Below, piece after piece: positions 14,891-21,804 of a stretch of DNA of 21,804 bases. Source of the stretch: JBDKTH01 sp964558295. GTDB lineage: Bacteria; Planctomycetota; Planctomycetia; Pirellulales; Thermoguttaceae. Location: contig CAZLDQ010000095.1 in NCBI GenBank assembly GCA_964558295.1, positions 1 through 21,804 of the forward strand, in the 5' to 3' direction. Position numbers and translations under genes: made by a program. The notes under the pieces are model-generated. The model saw only the letters and a list, made by a program, of their open reading frames with translations, searched no databases and was not told the origin of the DNA. The stretch's first letter is position 1. Every line of letters starts with the position of its first letter.

Positions 14891-16363
14891 TCAATCCAGA
14901 CGGATGCTGACCGTCTTCAACTCGGTGTAGGCAAGGATTCCTTCTTCACCGAGTTCGCGGCCGATGCCCGACCTCTTGAAGCCGCCAAAGGGCGCCGCCA
15001 CATCCACGCCAAAATAGCAGTTGACCCAGACGGTGCCCGTTTTAAGCTTGCCCGCCACATCATGGGCCTTCTTGATATCCCGGGTCCACACGGCCGATGC
15101 CAGACCGAACGTGGTACGATTGGCCCGGGCAATCACCTCATCAACGTCAGAAAACTTCAGTACGCTGAGCACCGGGCCGAAAATCTCCTCCCGAGCGATA
15201 GTCATCTGATCCGTCACGTTGGCAAAGAGCGTCGGCTCGATGAAATACCCCCGACTGCCAAACCGTTTGCCACCAGTCACACACTCCGCTCCCTCCCTTT
15301 TGCCCGACTCGATATAGCCCAGGACCCTGTCGAACTGCGCCCGGTCGATCTGCGGTCCCTGCTGGGTCTGCGGGTCCATCGGATCGCCAACGCGATAGGC
15401 GCGGTTCATCGCAGCGAGCTTTTCGACCACCTCGTCATAAATCGCATCCTCCACGAATAGCCGGCTCGCGGAAGCACATACCTGGCCTTGATTCCAATAG
15501 AGCGCGTTGTGCGACTGGGCAATCGCCGCGTCCAGGTCGTAGCAATCGGCGAAGAGGATGTTCGGGTTTTTCCCACCCAATTCCAAGGTGACCCGCTTCA
15601 AACTCGCAGCGGCCTCGCGCATCACAATCTGCCCGACCTCGCAGGAGCCGGTGAAAGCGATCTTGTCAATGCCCGGATGCCGGACTACCGCCGCGCCGGT
15701 CTCCGGCCCACCAGGGACGATATTGATCACGCCGTCCGGGATGCCGGCCTCCTTGGCGATCCGCGCCAGACGTAAAGCAGTCAAGGGCGTCTGCTCGGCG
15801 GGTTTCATCACGACCGTGCAGCCGGCCGCCAGGGCGGGAGCCCACTTCCAGAGCGTGCTGACGATGGGAAAGTTCCAGGGAATGATCTGCCCGACCACCC
15901 CGACCGGCTCGCGGCGTGTGTAGGTGAAGAACGGGCCGCGCACCGGGATGGTCTTTCCGTAGATCTTGTCGGCGTAGGCACCACAGTACCGCAGGCCCTC
16001 GGTGGCAAGGGGCAGATCTCCCGTGCGCACCTCGCGCAGCGGTTTCCCGCTGTCCAGCGTTTCCAGAACGGCCAACTCCTCCGCCTCGCGCTCGACCGCT
16101 TCGGCCAACCGAACCAACAGCGTCCCACGATCCCTCGCGTCCATCGTTGGCCAAGGTCCCGTCTCCAGCGCTGCCCGCGCTGCCGCGACCGCCCGATCGA
16201 CATCCTCCGCCGAGCCTTCGGCCACTTCGGCCAGCACTTCTTCCGTGGCCGGGTTGATCGTGGGAAACGAGCGCCCACGGGATGCCGGCTCGAAACGTCC
16301 GTTGATGAATAGCTCGGTCTCTCGGATCTCCGGAATCTTGACCGTCACCTGATCAGCCGCCAT
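14891..16363 (-). CDS. Aldehyde dehydrogenase (NAD(P)+-dependent)
   Basis: The 490-residue protein is a normal-length member of the aldehyde dehydrogenase superfamily, which oxidises aldehydes to acids. Motifs in order are IPWNFP with the oxyanion-hole Asn164, VVMKPAEQTPL, FTGS (237-240) for the nucleotide-binding turn, VTLELGGKNPNI with general base Glu261, NQGQVCASASR with nucleophile Cys296, and EEIFGPVLSV near the C-terminus. The overall form (GSAEDVDRAVAAARAA, PFGGFKRSGIGRELGEEG) is that of betaine/retinal/lactaldehyde-type enzymes; the substrate cannot be read from sequence. ATG 16363 is six bases after a perfect AGGAGG; the frame starts at TTG 16369. It lies 59 bases downstream of the beta-galactosidase stop, so it may be co-transcribed with the sugar genes. 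Confidence 0.95.
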   Translation of the reverse strand: MAADQVTVKIPEIRETELFINGRFEPASRGRSFPTINPATEEVLAEVAEGSAEDVDRAVAAARAALETGPWPTMDARDRGTLLVRLAEAVEREAEELAVLETLDSGKPLREVRTGDLPLATEGLRYCGAYADKIYGKTIPVRGPFFTYTRREPVGVVGQIIPWNFPIVSTLWKWAPALAAGCTVVMKPAEQTPLTALRLARIAKEAGIPDGVINIVPGGPETGAAVVRHPGIDKIAFTGSCEVGQIVMREAAASLKRVTLELGGKNPNILFADCYDLDAAIAQSHNALYWNQGQVCASASRLFVEDAIYDEVVEKLAAMNRAYRVGDPMDPQTQQGPQIDRAQFDRVLGYIESGKREGAECVTGGKRFGSRGYFIEPTLFANVTDQMTIAREEIFGPVLSVLKFSDVDEVIARANRTTFGLASAVWTRDIKKAHDVAGKLKTGTVWVNCYFGVDVAAPFGGFKRSGIGRELGEEGILAYTELKTVSIRLD

Positions 16364-16422
16364 CGCCAACCTCCTGTGCTATGACGCCCACCCCGCAGAA
16401 AAACGACGATCGTCTCGCCGTC

Positions 16423-19400
16423 TCACGGCATCGCGGGCAACTTCGACTTGGCCAGGTTCGCCGGCGTCCCCTGCTGCGTGTGATACGGCCGCAGGCGGAA
16501 GCGGTAAGCCTGGGCCACAGGCTGGATCTTGTACTCCGCGTGGGGCTGAGCCCCCCAACTGTCATCGCCGCCGACGCCCATCTGCTTCAAGTCGAGATTA
16601 AGCGTCGTGAAATCGCGGCGGCGAATCTCGAAGGTATGCTTCGGCCCCTGTAGGTCATCGGTCGTATACGGCAAAGCGTTGACGCTCAGCAGAGGCATCC
16701 CGATCGCCAAGAGCCCGACGCCCTGGCGGTTGGTCACCGCCGTCCAGCGCACGTCAACCTTGTTACCCGACTCGCCCGGCTCGCTGTAGTCGGCGAAGTA
16801 TTGTCGCCGAACCTCGCCGCTGTAGAGCCCAATCCGGGCGTCGTTCCGATCGCAATAGGTTTCCTGCGGCCCGCGGCCGAACCAACTAATCGTGTCAAAT
16901 CCCTTGGGAAGGGCCATCTGCATGCCGAACCGCGGCATCTCGGGGAGCTTGCCCGCCCCCGGCGTGAAGCGGCCGTCCACGACCACGTCGCCCGAACCGT
17001 AGACCGTGTAGGTCAACTCATATTGCGACTGGACCTTGGGCAGTTCGGCCTTCACCGTGATCCGCACGGCCTGCGGGGCCAGCCGGTGCACGCTGACTTC
17101 CCGGGCCTTCCAGCCGACCTCGCGCCAGAGGCCCAACTGCTGATCCATCCGGAAGCCCCGATCGTTGTCCGTCGGCGCACGCCAGAAGTGCGGCCGGAGC
17201 GGTTCCTGGATCAACTCCGTGCTGAGGTACTGCCACGAGGTCAAAAGCCCCGACTTCTTCTCACACGTCAGGCTGAAGCCCACCGAGCCTACCGTCACCT
17301 TGACATTGTCCTCGGCCACGAGCAGATCGAGCATCTTCGCCAGGGGAAGCTCCGGCACCGGAGCTTCCAACGGAAGTTGGAACTGCTCCCAGGCCAACTC
17401 GTGCCCCTTCTTCGCCCAGGACGTGTCTTGCTTGAGCTTGAACGACAGATCGAGGAAGTACTCCACACCTGCCTCGGGCTGAATCGGCCGGAAGGGAATC
17501 GTCAGTTGCTTGCTGGCGCGCGGGGCCAGATTGAGATCGCCCAGTTCCCCGCTTTGAAGCACCCGATTGTCGGCCATGATCTGCCAAGTGCAGGTGGCGA
17601 TGTCACCCAAGTTGATGAAGTCATACCAGTTCTTGAGTTCCACGGTCCCTTTGGCCAAGTCAACCGGCCTGGCGTGGACGTACTGATAGACCTTCTTGAC
17701 CTGAGGGAGCGCCGGGTGCGGCTTGCGGTCGGGCGAGACCAGACCATTGCAGCAGAAATTGTCATCGCTGGGCGTCCCCGGAGGGCCGAAATCGCCGCCG
17801 TAGGCCCAAAACGTCTTCTTTTCCCCCGGCGCGACGGGCACGAAGAGGCTACCCGGTTTGCGGTTTTGCGGCTGACGCAATCCCTGATCGACCCAATCCC
17901 AAATGAACCCGCCTTGCAGATGCTTTTTGGCGTAGATCAGGTCCCAATACTTCCACAGGTTGCCCACGGAATTGCCCATCGCATGGGCGTACTCGCAGAG
18001 AATGTAGGGGCGTGTCTGGGGCTTGCTGGCATACTCGGCCAACGCCGCCGGCGGGGCGTACATCGGGCAAACAATGTCGGTGTGCGGGTCCCATTCGGCC
18101 CGTTCGTATTGCACGGGCCGGCTCGGGTCGCGTCCTTTGATCCACTGGTAAGTCGCGACGAAGTTCGGCCCGAAGCCGGCTTCATTCCCCAGCGACCAGA
18201 TGATCACCGACGGATGATTCTTGTCGCGTTCCACCATGCGCTGCGTGCGGTCCATATGGGCGGCCAGCCACTCGGGCTTCTTGGCCAGCGACTTGTCGCC
18301 GTACCCCATCCCGTGCGATTCGATATTTGCCTCGTCGATCAGATAGAGCCCGTAGCGATCGCAAAGGTCGTACCAGATGGGCTGGTTCGGATAGTGACAG
18401 GTGCGCACCGCGTTGACGTTGTTCTGCTTCATCAGCAGGATATCTTTGAGCATCGATTCCGGCCGGATCGCCTGGCCCAGATCCGGATCGTGCTCATGGC
18501 GGTTAACGCCCTTGAAGAGCACCGCCCGGCCGTTGACGAGAAGTTCGCCGTCCTTGATCTCGACCTTGCGGAAGCCAACGTTCGAAGAAACCACTTGGAC
18601 CACCTTGCCGGCGGCATCCTTGAGGGTCAACACCAACGGGTAAAGGTTTGGCGTTTCAGCCGACCACTTCTTCGGGTTGGCGACCGTCATCGCCAGATCG
18701 AGCGAGGTTTCGCCGTTGGCGTCGGCCGTGCCCGACTGCGCGATCGGCCCAACAACGGTCTTCTTTCCTTCGTCCAGAAGCACGGCTTCAACCGCAAACG
18801 CCTTGGCCGTGGCGGTGAAGTTGCGAACCTTGACATTGATCTTCAATTCGGCGTCGCGATACTGACTGTCCAACTCCGGACGAATCCAGAAGTCACGCAC
18901 GTCTAGATCGGCGGTCGAGAGGATCGCCACATCGCGGAAGATGCCGCTGAGCTTCCAGAAGTCCTGATCCTCCAAATACGAGCCGTCCGACCAACGGTAG
19001 ACTTCCACGGCCAAGAGGTTTTCTCCCGGCTTGACGTACTTGGTGATGTTGAACTCGGCCGGAGTGCGGCTGTCTTTGCTGAAGCCTACCATCTGGCCGT
19101 TCACCCAAAGGTAGAAGGCCGAGGACACGCCGTCGAAGCGAATAAACGTCTGACGTCCTTGCCAAGCGTCGGGCAGGGTGAAACGGGTACGGTAGGAGCC
19201 GACCGCGTTGTTGTCGGCAGGCACGAACGGCGGATTGGGCTGGCCCCAGGGATACGGAATGTTCGTGTAGATCGGAATCCCGTAGCCCTGGATCTCCATG
19301 TTCGACGGCACGGGGATCGTCTTCCAGGCCGCGTCGTTGAAATCTGTCTTGAAGAAGTCTTGCGGGCGGTCCGCCGGCTTGGCAACCCAGTGGAACTTCC

Positions 19401-19620
19401 ACTGACCGTTGAGCGACTGGCAATAGGGCGACCTGGCCGGATCGGCGGCCAGCGCCGCATCGGCGTCGGCATACCAAAACCGCGTTGCCCGCGGGGCTTC
19501 CTTGTTGATCCCCGTCACCTCGGGATTCTCCCAGTCGTGCAGGGGTTCCGCGGCTTGCGAGACGGTAGCCAGCAGGCACAGTCCAAGAAGGAGCGACTTC
19601 ACAACAGTAGCGGATTGCAT
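16423..19620 (-). CDS. GH2 beta-galactosidase (LacZ-type), predicted secreted
   Basis: The 1065-residue protein has an N-terminal signal peptide (VVKSLLLGLCLLATVSQAA, cut after about residue 23), then the five-domain LacZ plan: sugar-binding domain (NGQWKFHW; PSNMEIQGYGIPIYTNIPYP; SSAFYLWVNGQMVGFSKDSR), immunoglobulin-like domain, and TIM barrel with GVNRHEHDPDLGQ, ILLMKQNNVNAVRTCHYPNQ, DRYGLYLIDEANIESHGM. The proton donor is Glu480 (WSLGNEAG) and the nucleophile Glu543 (ILCEYAHAMGNS). The C-terminal beta-galactosidase small chain includes FWRAPTDNDRG and FGMQMALP. Retaining hydrolysis of terminal beta-galactosides is expected. Unlike E. coli LacZ it should act outside the cytoplasm. It starts 57 bases after the GH97 gene, and only a weak ribosome-binding site is visible. 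Confidence 0.93.
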   Translation of the reverse strand: MQSATVVKSLLLGLCLLATVSQAAEPLHDWENPEVTGINKEAPRATRFWYADADAALAADPARSPYCQSLNGQWKFHWVAKPADRPQDFFKTDFNDAAWKTIPVPSNMEIQGYGIPIYTNIPYPWGQPNPPFVPADNNAVGSYRTRFTLPDAWQGRQTFIRFDGVSSAFYLWVNGQMVGFSKDSRTPAEFNITKYVKPGENLLAVEVYRWSDGSYLEDQDFWKLSGIFRDVAILSTADLDVRDFWIRPELDSQYRDAELKINVKVRNFTATAKAFAVEAVLLDEGKKTVVGPIAQSGTADANGETSLDLAMTVANPKKWSAETPNLYPLVLTLKDAAGKVVQVVSSNVGFRKVEIKDGELLVNGRAVLFKGVNRHEHDPDLGQAIRPESMLKDILLMKQNNVNAVRTCHYPNQPIWYDLCDRYGLYLIDEANIESHGMGYGDKSLAKKPEWLAAHMDRTQRMVERDKNHPSVIIWSLGNEAGFGPNFVATYQWIKGRDPSRPVQYERAEWDPHTDIVCPMYAPPAALAEYASKPQTRPYILCEYAHAMGNSVGNLWKYWDLIYAKKHLQGGFIWDWVDQGLRQPQNRKPGSLFVPVAPGEKKTFWAYGGDFGPPGTPSDDNFCCNGLVSPDRKPHPALPQVKKVYQYVHARPVDLAKGTVELKNWYDFINLGDIATCTWQIMADNRVLQSGELGDLNLAPRASKQLTIPFRPIQPEAGVEYFLDLSFKLKQDTSWAKKGHELAWEQFQLPLEAPVPELPLAKMLDLLVAEDNVKVTVGSVGFSLTCEKKSGLLTSWQYLSTELIQEPLRPHFWRAPTDNDRGFRMDQQLGLWREVGWKAREVSVHRLAPQAVRITVKAELPKVQSQYELTYTVYGSGDVVVDGRFTPGAGKLPEMPRFGMQMALPKGFDTISWFGRGPQETYCDRNDARIGLYSGEVRRQYFADYSEPGESGNKVDVRWTAVTNRQGVGLLAIGMPLLSVNALPYTTDDLQGPKHTFEIRRRDFTTLNLDLKQMGVGGDDSWGAQPHAEYKIQPVAQAYRFRLRPYHTQQGTPANLAKSKLPAMP

Positions 19621-19642
19621 GTTCTTGCCTGTCAGAAATTAG

Positions 19643-19668
19643 CCGGCCCCGTGCAATCGGTCGGCCGG
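19643..19668. other. Intercistronic hairpin between the GH97 and beta-galactosidase genes
   Basis: CCGGCC (19643-19648) pairs with GGCCGG (19663-19668), and CCG (19649-19651) with CGG (19658-19660) around a TGCAAT loop, with a two-base bulge. It occupies the gap between the two hydrolase genes. On the minus strand it is followed by CTAATTTCTG, too few Ts for a firm terminator. It may reduce read-through or stabilise the upstream message. Confidence 0.35.
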
Positions 19669-19677
19669 TCATGGGGT

Positions 19678-21669
19678 TTAACGTTTGGGACTCAGCCGAA
19701 TCGCTCCGCCGCCGTAGGGCAGGAGCGTCATCTCCAAGCGGTCGCTCGAGGTCACCTTGACCGACTTCGAGGCAAAACTGCGAGGCTCTTGGCCGTCGCT
19801 AATCAGGACGCCCTCGAAACACCCGTTGCCCAAAAAGCCCAGCGGCACCGAGACTTGAAACGGCTCACTTCGAGCGCTGATTGCTCCAAGATACCAAGCG
19901 TCTCCCTTGCGCCGGGCAAGGACGACCGACTTGCCCGGCAAGCCGCCGACGAAACGGGTCTCGTCCCACGTCACCGGCACGTCGCGCAAGAAGGCCTTGG
20001 GGGCCTCGGGCAGATTGCGGTAGGCGCTCACGCGGTCGGCCAGATGGAGCAAGCCCGACTCAAACACCACGCTCAAGGCCAACTCGTGGGCATTGGTCGT
20101 CCGATGCGGATACTTGTCGTCGGTAAACGCACACGGGGTGTAATCCATGGGGCCGACGGCATTGCGGGTGAAGGGGAGGATCGTATTCAGTTGCGGGGCC
20201 TTCTCGGGATAGCTCGGATCAAACGTGTAGCACTCCTCCCCACGCACTGCTTCCATGCTCATCAGGTTCGGCCAGGTCCGCTCCCAGCCGCGAGGCAGGG
20301 TGCAGCCGTGGAAGTTGACCATGATCTGCTTTTCGGCCGCATCGCGGAGGATATCGTGGTAGAGGCCCATCAGGTTCTGTTTGTCGCTCTGGAAGAAGTC
20401 GATCTTCACCCCCTTGACGCCCCACTTCTTCAACAGATCGAACTCGAACTTGCGGACCTCCGTCACGTTCATGCAGCCGCGAGGCTTTTCGGTGACGATG
20501 TTGTGGTCACCGCCCGAGTTGTACCAGAGGAACAGGCCCACGCCTTTTTTCCGGGCATACTCGGCCAGTTGGCGCACGTCGCCGTTGTTCATCAGGTCCC
20601 AGTTGGCGTCGACCAAGAAGTATTCCCAGCCCATCTCGGCGGCCAGGTCGATGAACTCGAGCATCTTGCGATAGTCTTGCGGGCTGTCGTGGTCCGACCA
20701 CCAGCTCCAGGCCGCCCGGCCCGGCTTGACCCACGAGATGTCTTGCAGACACGAGGGCGGGTTCAGGTCGGTCACCAGCGTCGATTCGACAATCCCGGCC
20801 AGCGACTCGGCAACCATCACCACGCGCCACGGCGTGGTCCAGGGCAGCTTCGCACTCGGCTCGACATCTCCCTGATGCCAGCCTTCTGCGGCGTCGGGGA
20901 AGCGGATTTGATACACGCCCTCGGACGAGGCGGGGGCCAGCCGGCAGGCACAGTAGGCACCGTCGACCGCCGCGTCGGTCAGCAGTACCCAGCGGCCGTT
21001 CTGGGCCACTTGGAACAACGCCGGAAACGCCCAGCCGGTCTTCCGCGGGCACGGGGTTCCGACGGGAACTTCCATGTAATAGTCCTCGTAAGCCGGAGCC
21101 CATTGGGTGGCCTCCTGGTACGGCGTCAGCCATGCCCGACTGGTGGCCGGAAGCCGGAAGCCGGTCAACTCGCTCGTCACCTTGACCGCCTGGGCACTCG
21201 AACCCGGGAAGTGATAACGGAAGGCCACGCCGTCGTTGGCCACCCGGAACACGATCTCCATCGCCGCGCCGCGAGGATTCTCGAACACGAACGACTGCTG
21301 CCGGGCGAGGCTATGACAGACGCTTCGCTTGCCGTGCGGCATGCGGTAGGTCTCGTCGATCGCCGTGACCGCGCTTTGACGCTTCGCCACCAGCCCATCA
21401 ACAAACGCCTCGTCGCTCCGCACGATTCCCAGCGGCGACCAGGGCAGGACCTCGACCCGCTGCCCCTCGGGCCCCTGCTCGACCCGGTAATAGAGCCGCA
21501 CCTTGTCGGCCGGATAGGCCGCGACCTGCTGAGGCGCGGTCAGGGCCAACGTGGCCACCAGCTTGCCATCAGGCGAAGCGAGCGTCCACTGCGCTGGGCC
21601 GGCCTGGGCCGGGCGGATTCCGAGGTTGATCATCGCAAGCGCGATCGTCAGGCCAATAATCCACTTCAT
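19678..21669 (-). CDS. Glycoside hydrolase family 97, probably retaining alpha-galactosidase type, secreted
   Basis: The 663-residue protein starts with a signal peptide (MKWIIGLTIALAMINLGI, cut after PAQA at about 23). An N-terminal beta-sandwich follows (SPDGKLVATLAL; IVFRVANDGVAFRYHFPG). The GH97 barrel has AAWSWWSDHDSPQ, WEYFLVDANWD, WGVKGVKIDFFQSD and SMEAVRGEECY. In GH97, inverting enzymes use glutamates, whereas retaining alpha-galactosidases use an Asp nucleophile in a V-K-x-D-F context. Asp424 in GVKIDFF, with Glu473 in MEAVRGEE as possible acid/base, favours the retaining type. The hydrophobic C-terminal domain is complete. I set the start at ATG 21669 because the signal peptide begins there and AGGAAAGGA lies upstream; the frame extends further but that part is not protein-like. 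Together with the adjacent beta-galactosidase it suggests use of galactose-containing glycans. Confidence 0.88.
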   Translation of the reverse strand: MKWIIGLTIALAMINLGIRPAQAGPAQWTLASPDGKLVATLALTAPQQVAAYPADKVRLYYRVEQGPEGQRVEVLPWSPLGIVRSDEAFVDGLVAKRQSAVTAIDETYRMPHGKRSVCHSLARQQSFVFENPRGAAMEIVFRVANDGVAFRYHFPGSSAQAVKVTSELTGFRLPATSRAWLTPYQEATQWAPAYEDYYMEVPVGTPCPRKTGWAFPALFQVAQNGRWVLLTDAAVDGAYCACRLAPASSEGVYQIRFPDAAEGWHQGDVEPSAKLPWTTPWRVVMVAESLAGIVESTLVTDLNPPSCLQDISWVKPGRAAWSWWSDHDSPQDYRKMLEFIDLAAEMGWEYFLVDANWDLMNNGDVRQLAEYARKKGVGLFLWYNSGGDHNIVTEKPRGCMNVTEVRKFEFDLLKKWGVKGVKIDFFQSDKQNLMGLYHDILRDAAEKQIMVNFHGCTLPRGWERTWPNLMSMEAVRGEECYTFDPSYPEKAPQLNTILPFTRNAVGPMDYTPCAFTDDKYPHRTTNAHELALSVVFESGLLHLADRVSAYRNLPEAPKAFLRDVPVTWDETRFVGGLPGKSVVLARRKGDAWYLGAISARSEPFQVSVPLGFLGNGCFEGVLISDGQEPRSFASKSVKVTSSDRLEMTLLPYGGGAIRLSPKR

Positions 21670-21804
21670 CGGGGCAAAATCCTTTCCTATTCTTCCCGCC
21701 CGTGAACTGACGGGGAGCTCGGGGTGTTCGTCTGGAGTTGAAAAGTCAGGCATCCAGAATAATGTCGCGTGCGGCTGTTGGAAACTTCCGTGCAACACCT
21801 GCGG
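21670..21804. other. Upstream region of the GH97 gene
   Basis: This holds the leader of the GH97 gene, with AGGAAAGGA on the minus strand ahead of ATG 21669. The bases GACATTATTCT near 21760 are AT-rich and could include a -10 element, but I cannot support a -35 partner. The window ends here. Confidence 0.3.

Noticed and set aside
16801..18906. 701-codon open frame on the plus strand
   Set aside because: It is antisense to the beta-galactosidase, whose catalytic motifs are intact; the composition is Arg/Leu/His-rich as expected for an antisense shadow.
19159..21705. 848-codon open frame on the plus strand
   Set aside because: It runs antisense through the GH97 gene and the start of lacZ; no domain is recognisable and the sense genes explain the sequence.
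1..21804. CRISPR arrays, tRNA/rRNA genes, insertion sequences, integrases
   Set aside because: No spaced direct repeats, no cloverleaf-like sequence and no transposase or integrase motifs were seen on either strand by eye.

Overview
The window looks like a chromosomal segment of a Planctomycetota bacterium. This is an inference, not a database result. It rests on high GC, a CsrA gene beside the cluster, a MoxR/DUF58/DUF4129 set, a prokaryotic RING-like finger and secreted glycoside hydrolases. Every gene I can support is on the minus strand, so transcription runs from high to low coordinates.

Right part (about 14.9-21.7 kb): a carbohydrate block made of a secreted GH97 enzyme (probably alpha-galactosidase type), a secreted GH2 beta-galactosidase and an NAD(P)-dependent aldehyde dehydrogenase. 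Middle part (10.1-14.4 kb): a MoxR-type AAA+ ATPase, a DUF58 protein and a multi-membrane-span protein with a C-terminal DUF4129-like region. This is a common co-chaperone/membrane set.

Central part (2.0-9.8 kb): the notable feature, a compact pupylation-like operon. In transcription order it holds (1) a small protein with an FHA-like N-terminus and a C-terminal eight-ligand C4HC3 zinc finger of RING/PHD type; (2) a protein with two tandem copies of a possible type III chaperone/YbjN-like fold; (3) an ARC/Mpa-type proteasomal AAA ATPase; (4) a Dop-like enzyme; (5) a 65-residue Pup-like protein whose last 19 residues align with the C-terminus of mycobacterial Pup; (6) a PafA-like ligase with a roughly 310-residue TPR-like extension; and, 21 bases on, (7) csrA. 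Genes 2-3, 4-5 and 5-6 overlap by four bases, which suggests translational coupling. No 20S proteasome subunit gene (prcA/prcB) is present, and the ATPase lacks the terminal Tyr-Leu dock of Mpa. The cluster therefore looks like a tagging and unfolding/remodelling system with two extra components, the zinc-finger protein and the chaperone-like protein, that are not part of the canonical Pup-proteasome locus.

Left end (1-1.4 kb): a remnant of a type I restriction-modification locus in which the first 60 or so codons of hsdM are fused in frame to the second half of hsdS, followed by the start of a DUF3800 gene cut by the window edge. I saw no tRNA, rRNA, CRISPR array, insertion sequence or integrase.
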